DNA of 64,000 nt from Anaerolineae bacterium (GTDB taxonomy: Bacteria > Chloroflexota > Anaerolineae > Aggregatilineales > Phototrophicaceae): positions 86,465 through 150,464 of the forward strand of contig JALHNB010000009.1 of the NCBI GenBank assembly GCA_022843745.1, in the 5' to 3' direction. Below, one piece after another: positions 1-9,221 of the stretch (positions are counted from its first letter, which is position 1; the number at the start of each line of letters is the position of its first letter). The notes under the pieces are model-generated. The model ran no database searches. It was not told the DNA's origin and was given only the letters and a program-made list of their open reading frames with translations. A program made the position numbers and the translations under genes.

Positions 1-13
1 AAGAATTGGTTTT

Positions 14-42
14 GTAGGGGCAGGTCTGAGACCTGCCCCTAC
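14..42. repeat. GTAGGGGC-type hairpin repeat, copy 1
   Basis: A perfect inverted repeat with two 14-base arms (GTAGGGGCAGGTCT and its complement) around a single G. It lies just beyond the stop of the BMP lipoprotein gene. The GTAGGGGC arm recurs at five other places in the window (near 26383, 28936, 36187, 42826 and 52748). On the minus strand no run of T follows the stem, so it is a poor intrinsic terminator. It is more likely a member of a dispersed short repeat family, although the hairpin may still protect the mRNA 3' end. Confidence 0.75.
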
Positions 43-86
43 GGAAAAACAAGCCAAAATTTTGCTAAAACTTTTCGATATGGAAC

Positions 87-1247
87 TTAACTCGCAGGCG
101 GCGGAGGCTCACCCGGCGCATCACCGACAACACCCTCTACAAACCAATTCATCTGGTTGTAGATATATTCATCGTCAAATGCTACACGCCGTTTGAGTAC
201 CTCTTCGCCATTCTGGGCATTAAATGGCCCCTCAAAAACATCTCGATCCGTTTCGACAAAGCGCGAACGCCACTTCATCGGAGGCGCTTCGATAATTTGC
301 GGAATCTGATCGTAGGTGTAGGGGGCGAGGTCGATAATGCCTTCGCCAAAGTTGACCAGAGCCGCTTCGCCCAGATAGGCTTCACCTTTCCATGAGCCAT
401 CCAACATGGCATTCACGCGCTGAAGATAGTACCAACCCCAATTCCAGACGATACTGGTCATGTTCTGTGTCGGTGCAAACTCGCGCATATCAAATCCGTA
501 GCCGAACGCAGCCACGCCTTTTTCCTCTGCCACCTTCTGCACTTCCGGGCTGTAGACATGCTGAACGAGGACATCAGCGCCTTCGTCGATTAAATCTAGC
601 GCGGCCTGACGTTCGGCCTCTGGATCATTCCATGAGCCAGTCCATTTGACATGTATGGAGACATTTTCATTGGTTCGAACAAGCAAGGTCGAAAGCGCAA
701 TGGCATTGATGTTGCGGATGACTTCAACGGTTGGTTCAGGCGCGATAATACCGACGATACCGCTGGTGGTTAGCTCACCGGTATACCCGCCCGCAACATA
801 AAACATCTGGTACATACGCCCGTCATAAGTCGCGACATTGGTGGCAGTTTCGCTGCCCTGCGCTACTTCAAAGAACGTATCCGGGAAATCTGGTGCGACT
901 TTCAGCACAGCATCGCTGAATTCAGGATCGGCGGCGAAAATGAGCTTGTTGCCAGCGGTGGCAAGATCGCGGAGTTTCTGTTCAGCTTGCTCGACGGTTA
1001 CTTCTTCGACAAAGCTCGTTTCAACATCCGGCAGTTGGGCTGCAACATATTGCCGACCCAGTTCGTGGAGATGGCTTGCATTATAATCTGCCGCTTTTTC
1101 TTTATAGACAAACGCGACTTTATTGCCCGATGTGCCACCACCGCTGGTTTGGCTCTCGCCAGTTGAGGATGGCCCGCAGCTCGTGAGGAACAGGGAAAAA
1201 GCAACCAGAACAATGAGTAAAAACGATTGACCATTCAGCCTTTTCAT
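87..1247 (-). CDS. BMP-family substrate-binding lipoprotein (PnrA/Med-like)
   Basis: This 386-aa secreted lipoprotein resembles the basic membrane protein family of ABC transporter binding proteins (PnrA, TmpC, Med), which often bind nucleosides. A signal peptide (KR at the N-terminus, a hydrophobic run to residue 20) ends in lipobox LTSC with Cys24. The mature domain shows features usual for the family, including a GIIAPEP segment and a repeated aromatic/Trp-rich C-terminal half. An ATG eight codons upstream exists at 1271, but GGAGA lies about 8 bases before the ATG at 1247, so that start is chosen. It is the last gene of the minus-strand transporter block, downstream of an M14 peptidase. 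No BMP-type permease or ATPase is adjacent, so partners would have to be encoded elsewhere. The ligand is unknown. Confidence 0.85.
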   Translation of the reverse strand: MKRLNGQSFLLIVLVAFSLFLTSCGPSSTGESQTSGGGTSGNKVAFVYKEKAADYNASHLHELGRQYVAAQLPDVETSFVEEVTVEQAEQKLRDLATAGNKLIFAADPEFSDAVLKVAPDFPDTFFEVAQGSETATNVATYDGRMYQMFYVAGGYTGELTTSGIVGIIAPEPTVEVIRNINAIALSTLLVRTNENVSIHVKWTGSWNDPEAERQAALDLIDEGADVLVQHVYSPEVQKVAEEKGVAAFGYGFDMREFAPTQNMTSIVWNWGWYYLQRVNAMLDGSWKGEAYLGEAALVNFGEGIIDLAPYTYDQIPQIIEAPPMKWRSRFVETDRDVFEGPFNAQNGEEVLKRRVAFDDEYIYNQMNWFVEGVVGDAPGEPPPPAS

Positions 1248-1349
1248 CAAACATCTCCGTGATGACTTCATACGCTTACTGAGTTCCGTGCCCTAGCTTA
1301 ATTCTGTGCTCAAATGAGCAGTATTCCGCATTCAAATGAGCCAGCCTGC

Positions 1350-2708
1350 TCAGGTCTTGTTCAAATAGGCCGCTGTCGCCAGACCCGCACAAGTTTGTAC
1401 ACCCACCAGACTGCGGATAGGCAGCGCCCGGTAGTTGAGTTCTGCCTCCAGCGTGCTTCCTTCTTCCTTCAGCCGAGCAGCAACGGCTTCATGAGCCTGC
1501 TGGATCGTCTGGTTGGTATTCCCACCTGCGATTTCGGCTTCCAACATGCGGACGAATAACCCCAGGTTAAGGAGTTTGTAAAATCGCGTTACATACAGAC
1601 TGCTAAACAACTCTGCTTGTGAAGCAGGGCGTTTGGTTTCTTCCGCGCTCATCACCCATTGGCGATCCGCCTCACCATAGGTGTCCGACATCTTGAGGAA
1701 ATCGGTGAGTGCGCGTCTGAATGGCGTATCCAGAGTGAGGTCATTGGCAACAACAGAGAGCTGATTCTTAATCCAGATATCGTGCTGCTTTTGGATGTCC
1801 ATGCCCTGTAGGATGGCATCGCGGCGCGGCGTGGTGGTCAAGGTTTGATCGTTGACACGCGGCTCGTCAAAGTATGGCATCTCGACCACGAGGAAGAATG
1901 AGCCATACTTCTCGGCATATTGGGCGCTGGATGCGCTGAACCCCATGACTTTTGCCGGGTCAGGTACGCCAAAGCGTTCCAGATGATCGTACATGTCGGT
2001 ACTCGCCAACATCCGATAGATCGCTGCCGCAAAAGGTGCAGCAACTGTCATTTCCGGTTCACCCATGTCCAGAGCAAGGCCAAACCACTCCGGTATGGTA
2101 TGGAAAATATCGTAAAGTGGCTCACATGCCTGTGAAACATAATAGTAGACACCCCCAAACCCGGCGTTATGCAGCGAGTACATAAAGCGGGGTTTGATTT
2201 CATCTATGACCTTCATCAGTGTCCTGGTTTCAGGCAGCGGGTCATTAGAATGGAGCGTTTTATAGTCAATCGGAAATGTCCATTCAACCTGTTCATTGCC
2301 GGCTGGACGGTAGAAATTTGTCGCATAATTGGTAGGCGTGAAGGGGCCTTTGAACCATCCCTCATTCAGCCGCATCCCATCCGCGTCGATGGATTTGATA
2401 AAGTGCCAGGTATAACCGAGTTCCTGACGCAGGTTGTCGTCACTGCAAAGGCGTTGAGTCAGGTATTCGATGGTCATGCAGCCAATCGGCTCATTAGGGT
2501 GTGGGCCGCCAAATATGAAGGCATTTACAGGTCCACCGGCTATCGTCAAAAGTTCGATAGGATCACCACGCCGTGTCTCGCCAACCACTTTGAGGCTGGC
2601 AATGTCGGGGTATTGCTCGACAAGGCGGTGGCTCGAAGCCGTCATTTCGTCAATCGAGAGGAATGCCTGGTAATCTGGAATATCTGCCGCAATTTGTTGA
2701 AGATCCAT
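1350..2708 (-). CDS. M14-family zinc carboxypeptidase-like protein
   Basis: This 452-aa protein looks like a metallocarboxypeptidase of family M14, which removes C-terminal residues or cuts amide bonds in peptides and peptide-like compounds. The zinc ligands can be proposed directly: His70 and Glu73 in the HPNE motif, and His180 in SLHNAG. A DADGMR segment near residues 108-113 resembles the substrate-binding region, and Glu276 in VVEMPYF is in the right place for the general base. There is no signal peptide, so it probably acts in the cytosol. It follows the substrate-binding protein gene of a family-5 ABC transporter after a gap of 129 bases holding a hairpin. The context suggests it processes an imported peptide or amide. 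The ATG at 2708 has only a weak AGGA site. Confidence 0.85.
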   Translation of the reverse strand: MDLQQIAADIPDYQAFLSIDEMTASSHRLVEQYPDIASLKVVGETRRGDPIELLTIAGGPVNAFIFGGPHPNEPIGCMTIEYLTQRLCSDDNLRQELGYTWHFIKSIDADGMRLNEGWFKGPFTPTNYATNFYRPAGNEQVEWTFPIDYKTLHSNDPLPETRTLMKVIDEIKPRFMYSLHNAGFGGVYYYVSQACEPLYDIFHTIPEWFGLALDMGEPEMTVAAPFAAAIYRMLASTDMYDHLERFGVPDPAKVMGFSASSAQYAEKYGSFFLVVEMPYFDEPRVNDQTLTTTPRRDAILQGMDIQKQHDIWIKNQLSVVANDLTLDTPFRRALTDFLKMSDTYGEADRQWVMSAEETKRPASQAELFSSLYVTRFYKLLNLGLFVRMLEAEIAGGNTNQTIQQAHEAVAARLKEEGSTLEAELNYRALPIRSLVGVQTCAGLATAAYLNKT

Positions 2709-2761
2709 GTTGATCCTGATTATTCTAAAATCTCAAATTCTATCCGACATAGCATGAAACA

Positions 2762-2798
2762 GCATCACGCCAGGCTCTCGCGAACCTGGCGATGATGC
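2762..2798 (-). promoter_or_regulatory. Intercistronic hairpin between binding protein and peptidase genes
   Basis: CGCCAGG at 2768-2774 pairs with CCTGGCG at 2785-2791, and the stem extends with GCATCA at 2762-2767 and TGATGC at 2793-2798 past one bulged A. It sits directly after the stop of the substrate-binding protein gene and before the peptidase gene. No T-run follows on the minus strand. As in many ABC operons, such a stem probably stabilises the upstream binding-protein mRNA or lowers read-through. That role is an inference. Confidence 0.6.
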
Positions 2799-2837
2799 AA
2801 TTTTGTGTTGAGAGCTAAAAAGCCTCTCGCTTACCTT

Positions 2838-4445
2838 TTATCGTTCGTCTTCGGCAATCCAGACATTGTGGTCTTCAGTGACCAAATTCAATGTCCATTC
2901 ACCGCCGAAGAAGTCTTTCACATAGCTGCGTTTCACGGTGAAGATGTTAAAGAAGCCGTAGGAAGGATCCCAGTACAATTCCGCAATCCGCTTGGTCGCG
3001 TTTTGCAACTGTTCTTCACGGGCCGCTTCGTCCATCTCAACTGCCGCTTGCGCCAGCCACTCAAAAATCTGGTCGTCGGCATAGCCTAGCGGAGATGCGA
3101 ATCCGCCTTCACCCCACAGAGAGTTCGTGCCGCCTTCACCGCACCAACCCGCTTCCTGGTAAATGCCCCATTCGCCGTTGTTACGGGTCGCGCTGAATGT
3201 GCCGAAATCCGTGATAACTGGCTCTATAGTCAGGCCGACGTTGGCTGCCGCATCGACCATCGCTGCCACATAATCCGGGAACGGCGCAGAGTTGCCGCTA
3301 TACATTGGGATTACCATGTTTTCGCCTTCCCATTCACGGAGGCCATCACCATCGGTATCGACAATGCCGATTTCATCCAAAAGCTGCTTCGCGAGGTCGG
3401 GGTTGTAGGTATAGTAGGTGTCATAAAGATCTTCCACATAACCTGCGACACCCGGCCCGGCTGTACCGCCACCATGAACGTGTGTACTGCCGCGCAGCGC
3501 TGCATTAATGGCCTGACCGTCCTTCATAACAGCCATTACCTGACGGAATCTCACATCATCAAATGGCGCTTGATTCACTGAGAAGGTAATGCGTGTTTCA
3601 ACCGGGCAGCCGAAATTGATAATCTGGAAACGGTCATCGCCATTGAAACGATCATAATCGTCGCCTGGGAGAACCGAACCCCACCAGTCAATATCACCAG
3701 CTTCCAGAGCGATCATCGCTGAGGAGACATCCGGCATGACCTTGACGACAACGCTGTCCAGGCATGGCTCGATGAAATAGTCTTCGTTTTTCGTCAGGAC
3801 GACTTCTTCATCAGGGCTGTAGGAGACAAATTCAAACGGGCCAGAGCCAATCGGGTGCAGACCAAACTCATCACCGTAGAAATCAACCGCTTCCTTGGGG
3901 ATGATGGGGGTCATCGTCAGACCGCGCGCTTTGTCATAGATGATCGCGTCAGGCGCATTCAATGTCAGCACGACGGTGTAATCATCGACAGCCTCAATCG
4001 ACTCGAAAACCTGTCGCATGTCTGCCGGAAGCATCGAACCCGTATCCTCGACACTGCGCATCAGTGAGTAAACAACATCGCTGGCAACGACTTCACGGCT
4101 TTCGCCCTCTGCAAAAATCTCATTGCCGTCGTGCCACATCATGCCAGGTCGCAGATACCAGGTATAGACTGTGCCATCCTCAGAAATATCCCAGGATTCC
4201 GCCAGATCAGGTACAGGCTGGCCGGATTCGATGCGGAACAACATACTGAAAACATTGGTGATGACGTAGTACGACCAGTCGCTATTGGAAGTTAGCGGGT
4301 CGAATGGGATCATGCTGTCCACGCCAAAGGTGAATGTGCCGCCCATCTGGGGGCATGGCCCTTCATCCTGCGCCGCCAACGGGGCAACCGTAATACCTAA
4401 CAGCAAAATCAACACAGAAAACAACAACACATGCACACGCTTCAT
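2838..4445 (-). CDS. ABC transporter family-5 substrate-binding protein
   Basis: This 535-aa extracytoplasmic binding protein of the SBP_bac_5 group (DppA/OppA/NikA-like) would capture peptides, nickel chelates or oligosaccharides for the two permeases encoded upstream. Residues 1-26 form a signal peptide ending near APLAAQ. There is no lipobox Cys, so it appears to be exported as a free or differently anchored protein. Family features include an early TFTFGVDSM-type strand, a WDISEDGTVYTWYLRPG segment near 105-120 and a late AEDER tail. AAGGGG lies about 7 bases before the ATG. A 183-base gap separates it from the dppC-like stop at 4629, enough room for its own promoter, although no convincing -35/-10 pair was found. 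Confidence 0.9.
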   Translation of the reverse strand: MKRVHVLLFSVLILLLGITVAPLAAQDEGPCPQMGGTFTFGVDSMIPFDPLTSNSDWSYYVITNVFSMLFRIESGQPVPDLAESWDISEDGTVYTWYLRPGMMWHDGNEIFAEGESREVVASDVVYSLMRSVEDTGSMLPADMRQVFESIEAVDDYTVVLTLNAPDAIIYDKARGLTMTPIIPKEAVDFYGDEFGLHPIGSGPFEFVSYSPDEEVVLTKNEDYFIEPCLDSVVVKVMPDVSSAMIALEAGDIDWWGSVLPGDDYDRFNGDDRFQIINFGCPVETRITFSVNQAPFDDVRFRQVMAVMKDGQAINAALRGSTHVHGGGTAGPGVAGYVEDLYDTYYTYNPDLAKQLLDEIGIVDTDGDGLREWEGENMVIPMYSGNSAPFPDYVAAMVDAAANVGLTIEPVITDFGTFSATRNNGEWGIYQEAGWCGEGGTNSLWGEGGFASPLGYADDQIFEWLAQAAVEMDEAAREEQLQNATKRIAELYWDPSYGFFNIFTVKRSYVKDFFGGEWTLNLVTEDHNVWIAEDER

Positions 4446-4628
4446 GCTTTACCCCTTTATACTCTCATGATGCTGATTAAGGCGTTTATAAACTATGGTT
4501 TTCGCACCCTCATCCTGTGTGTGTCTTTATAGGCAATCCCTTTCCTTTATATCGGTGTTACAAGAAACGTGTTTGAGGTGGTTGACAGCGATTACTTGGT
4601 CCAACACACTTGAGGTTTCGCTACCCAC

Positions 4629-5528
4629 TTATTGGCGCAGCGTGGGATCAAGAGCATCACGTAACGCATCACCAATAAAATTGATGGCGAGCACCGTGAT
4701 CATGATTGCGATCCCAGGAGCAATTGACATGACAGGTAAAGTACGCATAAATTCCTTCGCGCTGCTCAACATAGCGCCCCACTCGGCAGTGGGAGGTTGA
4801 GCGCCCAGCCCCAGATAGCTGAGAGCAGCGGAAGCCAGAATTGCCTCGGCAACGCTAAATGAAGCCTGCACGACGACGACACCGAGAACATTGGGGATGA
4901 GATGGCGAAAAATGATTGATCTGTTCGATGCGCCAAGCGCACGTGCAGCAACCACAAAATCCGCTTCACGTAACGACAGCACCATGCCGCGCACCAGACG
5001 GGTGTACCATATCCAGGTAACGCCGCCTAAGATAAGCATCATATTTAACAAACCAGGACCAACAACCGACACCATCGCAATTGCCAGAACAATAAACGGA
5101 AAGGCCATCAGAATATCGACGATCCGCATAATGATCTGATCGCTGATCCCACCATAGAAACCTGCAATCGCACCCAAAGGTACGCCAATCGTCATAGCGA
5201 TGGCGACCACGCCCACGCCAATCAGCAGGGAAATCTGCGTTCCATAGATCATGCGGCTGAGCACATCCCGGCCCAGCTCATCCTCCCCCAACAAATGTTC
5301 GGCTGAGGGTGGTTTTTTCACGCTCGAATAATTCGTCTCATAGGGGTTGTAGGGCGAGATTATCGGCGCGAAAATGGCAATCAGCGTCAGCAGTAGCAGG
5401 GTAATAGCCCCCAGGATAGCCAGTCTGTTCTTCTTGATCTGCCGCCAGGTAATGCTGGTCAACGATGTAGAATTGCTCTTTGCAACTTTTTCTTTGCCAA
5501 CATTCAGTTTGATGACTTTTTCGGCCAT
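4629..5528 (-). CDS. Peptide/nickel-type ABC permease, DppC-like
   Basis: This 299-aa inner-membrane permease is of the binding-protein-dependent type (BPD_transp_1, DppC/OppC class). An N-terminal cytoplasmic stretch of about 25 residues leads into a first membrane helix (about 30-52). The family hallmark LLGEDELGRDVLSRM follows near residue 80, then five further helices. The coupling-helix (EAA) motif reads ARALGASNRSIIFRHLIPN and would touch an ATPase. It starts 10 bases after the dppB-like stop, with GAGGAC in front of its ATG. No ATP-binding subunit gene lies in this cluster, so the complex must borrow one from elsewhere, for example the double ATPase at the right end of the window. That pairing is speculative. 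Confidence 0.92.
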   Translation of the reverse strand: MAEKVIKLNVGKEKVAKSNSTSLTSITWRQIKKNRLAILGAITLLLLTLIAIFAPIISPYNPYETNYSSVKKPPSAEHLLGEDELGRDVLSRMIYGTQISLLIGVGVVAIAMTIGVPLGAIAGFYGGISDQIIMRIVDILMAFPFIVLAIAMVSVVGPGLLNMMLILGGVTWIWYTRLVRGMVLSLREADFVVAARALGASNRSIIFRHLIPNVLGVVVVQASFSVAEAILASAALSYLGLGAQPPTAEWGAMLSSAKEFMRTLPVMSIAPGIAIMITVLAINFIGDALRDALDPTLRQ

Positions 5529-5538
5529 AGATGTCCTC

Positions 5539-6483
5539 TTATTGAAGCCGGATACGCGGGTCGATGATCGAATATAAAATGTCCGTTATGAGGCTGATAA
5601 TGATCACAATTGCTGAAAATATCAGTACCGCACCCGTCACGACTTGATAATCCCGTCGAAAGACAGAATTTACGGTTAATCGACCAATACCCGGCCAACC
5701 AAAGACAGTTTCAATGACGACGACACCACCCAACAGGTTCGCAAATTGGCCTGTGATGACCGTCAAAATCGGGATTAAGGCATTTGGCAGTTCATGTCTT
5801 AAGATCACAAATTGGTTTCTTAAGCCTTTCGCGTGGGCAGTGCGTACATAATCCTTGTTCAACACTTCTAACATGCTGGAACGCACCATCCGCGTCACCA
5901 ATCCCAGCAGAACCATACTGAGGGTTACAGAAGGGAGTATCAGCGATTTGATGTAATCAATGGTCGTTTTTCCCTGCCCCACTGTCGGCAGCCATCCCAG
6001 TGTCAGGCTGAACAGCAGCATCAGCATAATGCCAAACCAGAAAGCTGGCATCGACACGCCAATCAACGCAGTGGTCATCGCTACTGTATCAATCCATGTA
6101 CCGCGTTTCAAAGCCGAAATAATGCCGATTGGTAGTGAAAGCAGGATGACGATGAACATGGAACTTGCGGTGAGCATCAAGGTATCGGGGAGTCTTTCCG
6201 CGATTTCGTAACTGACCGGGGCGCGTGTTGCGATTGACATGCCCATATCACCCCTGAACAGATTGCCAATGTAGCGCACATACTGCACAATCAAAGGATC
6301 ATTTAGCCCCAGCGATTCTGCGATACGATCTCTTTCTTCCGGCGTAAGCTGTCGGGACTGCTCACCTGCGATCACCGATATAGGATCGCCAGGAATGGCG
6401 TGGATCAATATGAAAGTGAGAGTCATGACCCCGAAAACGATAGGGATCAGCAAAATCAACCTGCGAATGATAAATGTCTTCAC
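5539..6483 (-). CDS. Peptide/nickel-type ABC permease, DppB-like
   Basis: This 314-aa inner-membrane permease of the DppB/OppB class is the first gene of the transporter operon. The opening (IIRRLILLIP, then a hydrophobic run and IHAIPGDP) is typical of DppB proteins. A periplasmic segment with LTPEERDRIAESLGL follows, then about five more helices. The coupling motif is AHAKGLRNQFVILRHELPN. The start codon is GTG at 6483, preceded at 8 bases by GGGAG. The intrinsic terminator about 290 bases upstream separates it from the catabolic genes, so it needs its own promoter in 6484-6770. With the DppC-like partner it would form the channel for the binding protein encoded at 2838-4445. Confidence 0.92.
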   Translation of the reverse strand: MKTFIIRRLILLIPIVFGVMTLTFILIHAIPGDPISVIAGEQSRQLTPEERDRIAESLGLNDPLIVQYVRYIGNLFRGDMGMSIATRAPVSYEIAERLPDTLMLTASSMFIVILLSLPIGIISALKRGTWIDTVAMTTALIGVSMPAFWFGIMLMLLFSLTLGWLPTVGQGKTTIDYIKSLILPSVTLSMVLLGLVTRMVRSSMLEVLNKDYVRTAHAKGLRNQFVILRHELPNALIPILTVITGQFANLLGGVVVIETVFGWPGIGRLTVNSVFRRDYQVVTGAVLIFSAIVIIISLITDILYSIIDPRIRLQ

Positions 6484-6769
6484 GCAGAAACTCCCTAAAA
6501 TTCATGACGACGTTGAATATACCGCAGATTATTCCAGATCGCAGGTCAATATCACTAATTGACAAAATTGATCTTGGTGCATATCCGACATTCGAAAAAT
6601 TATAATGTGTTCAGCGCGTATGGAATTGGGTTGATTGTTACATGTTTGAAGGTGACAAATTGTTCAAGATTTACCAATCAACTAACTCAGGTTTTGGATA
6701 ATTAAATAAAAATGTAATTGTTTTGTGCATTTTCAACACTGAGCATCGGCTTTAGCTGCTTTCATCGGA
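6484..6769. other. Intergenic region upstream of the DppB-like gene
   Basis: About 290 AT-rich bases lie between the terminator of the catabolic genes and the GTG of the DppB-like gene. On the minus strand a perfect TATAAT is present at 6604-6599, but the bases 16-18 upstream do not match a -35 box well. It is therefore only a candidate promoter for the transporter operon. No ORF, tRNA or repeat was recognised. Confidence 0.4.
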
Positions 6770-6798
6770 AATAAAATGATGCCCTTAAGGACATCATT
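6770..6798 (-). terminator. Rho-independent terminator after the PLP-enzyme gene
   Basis: Read on the minus strand, AATGATGTCC pairs with GGGCATCATT (one G-U pair) around the loop TTAA and is followed by TTATTT. The stem occupies 6775-6798, about 35 bases after the stop of the SelA-like gene at 6832. It marks the end of the GH4-to-PLP catabolic transcript and separates it from the transporter operon. Confidence 0.8.
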
Positions 6799-6831
6799 GT
6801 TCACTGCTGCGCACCTTCCGCTCATATTGAA

Positions 6832-7947
6832 TTACCTTGATCGGACGACCTCCAGCAATCGCCGCAGTACAATTTCTTCCTGACCGGGTTCGAGCGTCAT
6901 AGGGTTCAGATAAATCTCCGTCTCCCCACCTGTCAAAACTCTGATGGCTGGATTACCGTTCTCCAGATCGCGCACAATGTCGTCGCGTGTCATCCCCAGC
7001 ACATCGGCATCGACAGTGACGAGGCAGCGAGCCAGCGGTTGTCCGGCTTCATTGGGAAAATCACGCTGTGTCGATAATCCGTCAATGTCGTTCAAAGCTT
7101 CGTTCCAGCAGACTACAGCCGACTCACAATAGCGTTCACGCGCTTCATGGTCGAGTGTCAGATAGCGCTCGACAGCCGTCAGCAAGCCTACCATTTCTTC
7201 CTTGCCAACCTTCATCGGGCGGCCAATCGCCGGGTTCGGATTCGCATTGCTTCGGCAAGCTTCAATCAAATCTTTTCGTCCTAAAATCAGACCGCTGGAC
7301 TGCGGACCGCGTAAATCTTTGCCCCCACTGAAAACGGCTAAATCCACACCCATTTCTGTAAATTTCCACAAATTGCTGACGGGTGGAAGCTGCGCGGCGG
7401 CATCGACAACTACAGGGATGCCATGACTTTTGGCGATTTCGATCACTTCGGGCAGCGGCACATCGCCAGGGGTGGTCATCGCGCCCTGGAACCAGAAAAT
7501 CGCCGCCGTGCGATCCGAAATCGCCTTCAGCAGATCATCGCGAGTTGTCCCGTTTGCATCGCCGATTTCAACCACCATCACGCCCACCTGCCGCACTGCA
7601 TAATCATAACCGTTGCGCTGGGTCTTGTGGATGATGACCTCATTTTTCAGGCCATCGAGATTGGGAAAACGATTGACCAGCTCTGGGTTATTCCCGGCAA
7701 TGCACACGGCTGTCGCCAGCACCAACCCCGCCGCCGCGCCGGAAGTCACGTATGCGGCCTCGTTATGCGTCAAGGCCGCAATTCGCTCCCCTACCCTGCA
7801 CTGCAACTCCTGCAAATCGACAAAGTGCTGCGATGCCTCAACCATCGCTTCCACAACTTCCGGTGGCATGATCGACCCACCCAGCTTTGTAAGCGTCGCG
7901 GAGGCATTAATCAGGGGTTTAACGCCCAGCGATTCATAAATAGACAT
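6832..7947 (-). CDS. SelA/DgaE-like PLP-dependent enzyme
   Basis: This 371-aa fold-type-I PLP enzyme is of the group containing SelA-like proteins and D-glucosaminate-6-phosphate ammonia-lyase (DgaE). Members act on amino sugars or amino acids by ammonia elimination or transfer. Visible features are INASATLTKLGG near residue 13, the PLP-contact motif TSGAAAG at 68-74, Asp182 in VVDAAAQ for the pyridine nitrogen, and the Schiff-base lysine Lys210 in FSGGKDLRGPQ. True selenocysteine synthases are longer and sit near selB or selenoproteins, which are absent here. It starts 26 bases after the amidohydrolase gene stop, and this pairing of a deacetylase-like amidohydrolase with a DgaE-like lyase is common. 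A catabolic role on an N-acylated amino compound is likely. The exact substrate is not known. Confidence 0.8.
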   Translation of the reverse strand: MSIYESLGVKPLINASATLTKLGGSIMPPEVVEAMVEASQHFVDLQELQCRVGERIAALTHNEAAYVTSGAAAGLVLATAVCIAGNNPELVNRFPNLDGLKNEVIIHKTQRNGYDYAVRQVGVMVVEIGDANGTTRDDLLKAISDRTAAIFWFQGAMTTPGDVPLPEVIEIAKSHGIPVVVDAAAQLPPVSNLWKFTEMGVDLAVFSGGKDLRGPQSSGLILGRKDLIEACRSNANPNPAIGRPMKVGKEEMVGLLTAVERYLTLDHEARERYCESAVVCWNEALNDIDGLSTQRDFPNEAGQPLARCLVTVDADVLGMTRDDIVRDLENGNPAIRVLTGGETEIYLNPMTLEPGQEEIVLRRLLEVVRSR

Positions 7948-7973
7948 ACTCTGACTCCTCTATTTCACTGACT

Positions 7974-9173
7974 CTAGGGAACGATCCAATATTCCGGCGG
8001 CGCATCTGTCCACATGGGTTTGCTCAACCCTTCACGATCATAAACAACTGCGCCAGCGCGAACCGTCAATGCACATGTCAGCTTTTTGTCGCCCATATAT
8101 TTCGCTCTGCCGCAATCGACGTAACCGAATGAGCCTTCGTGCAGTTCCAGCACGGCAATGTCGGCTTCCGCGCCGACACTGAGCGTCCCAAGTTCTGGAT
8201 GCCCAATTTCCCTCGCTGGTGTCACCGTCGAGCGATAGATAAGCTCTGCCAGCGGCATCCCCATGCTCAAAAATTTCGACATGGTGGTAATCATGTCAAT
8301 CACCGGGCCATTGACGTTGCTGATATGCAAATCGGTGCTGATCGAATCCGGGCCAAAGCCATTTTCCATCATCGGCAGCGCCTGACGAAACCAGAAACTC
8401 CCTGCGCCATGTCCCACATCGAAAATGATGCCCCGATCACGCGCCTCAAACATGAATTTTTGCGGCTTGTTATTCTCGTCCAAAATCGGGAACTGCTGCG
8501 CATAGACGTGTGTGTGAATATCACCTGGTTGCATTTTCTTCAGCAGTTCGGGGTACGTGCGTTCGGGACGCGGCCAGAAATCGACCATCAGCGGCTTCTT
8601 GCAGATGGCGGATGCCTCAAGCGCCCGGTCAACCGCGCCCCAGGGTGGATGCGCATCATCCCACGGTGTATGTGTCCAATAGTGCGCGGTTTTGATGCCC
8701 ACACAAATTTCGGGATAGGCCAGCACAATTGAGGCCGCGAGTTCGGGATCCATCTCGTCCATATCCTGCTCAAAGTCGCCGAGCATCCCGGTTTTCACGA
8801 TGTTGATGAAAGCGAAAATTCGCGTTTTCGCGGTATCAATCACTGTGCGTTTGAAATGCAAAAAGTGCTTCGCGCCAGCCGTGCCTGTATCCACGACAGT
8901 GGTCACACCGGAACGGAACGAGTGATGATCGGCGACGACGCTCAAGCCTTCCGGCTCGCGGGTGTGATAAGCGTGCATATGGATGTCGATCAGCCCTGGT
9001 GTGACATAATTGCCGGAAGCATCAATCACGCGCGCTGCGGAGTCGGCTGGAATATCGGGCGCAACCTGGGCGATTTTTTTGGCGGTGACAGCCACATCCA
9101 TTTTTTGGTCGATATTGTTGGCGGGGTCAATGACGTGACCACCCTTGATGAGATAATCATATTGTTGCGACAT
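7974..9173 (-). CDS. Amidohydrolase/deacetylase-family metallohydrolase
   Basis: This 399-aa cytosolic enzyme of the amidohydrolase superfamily resembles the EF_0837/Atu3266 type, which remove acyl groups from N-acyl-amino acids or related esters. The expected binuclear metal site can be traced: His65-x-His67 in DIHMHAY, a probable carboxylated Lys161 in GIKTAHYW, His220/His222 in DIHTHVY, His255 and Asp281 in STDLH. The N-terminal strands (YLIKGGHVIDPA) and the C-terminal ADIAVLEL segment form the usual beta-sandwich. It lies between an unknown 173-aa gene and the SelA-like PLP enzyme and was probably transcribed with them. The two enzymes may act in sequence, deacylation first and then elimination. 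Confidence 0.87.
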   Translation of the reverse strand: MSQQYDYLIKGGHVIDPANNIDQKMDVAVTAKKIAQVAPDIPADSAARVIDASGNYVTPGLIDIHMHAYHTREPEGLSVVADHHSFRSGVTTVVDTGTAGAKHFLHFKRTVIDTAKTRIFAFINIVKTGMLGDFEQDMDEMDPELAASIVLAYPEICVGIKTAHYWTHTPWDDAHPPWGAVDRALEASAICKKPLMVDFWPRPERTYPELLKKMQPGDIHTHVYAQQFPILDENNKPQKFMFEARDRGIIFDVGHGAGSFWFRQALPMMENGFGPDSISTDLHISNVNGPVIDMITTMSKFLSMGMPLAELIYRSTVTPAREIGHPELGTLSVGAEADIAVLELHEGSFGYVDCGRAKYMGDKKLTCALTVRAGAVVYDREGLSKPMWTDAPPEYWIVP

Positions 9174-9221
9174 GAGGATACTCTTTCATTTGTTCAGCCA
9201 TTTCTGATTGAAGCTACTTTT

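Noticed and set aside
14..42. Intrinsic terminator of the BMP lipoprotein gene
   Set aside because: The stem is excellent, but the minus strand has A-rich sequence, not a T-run, after it, and the same arm occurs at five other places. It is listed as a repeat.
319..345. Further GTAGGGG repeat in the BMP gene
   Set aside because: The bases resemble the arm, but they encode an ordinary conserved-looking segment (LAPYTYD) and no complementary arm follows.
6832..7947. Selenocysteine synthase SelA
   Set aside because: It is about 100 residues too short, and neither selB, selD, a tRNA-Sec nor a selenoprotein is nearby. The operon is catabolic.
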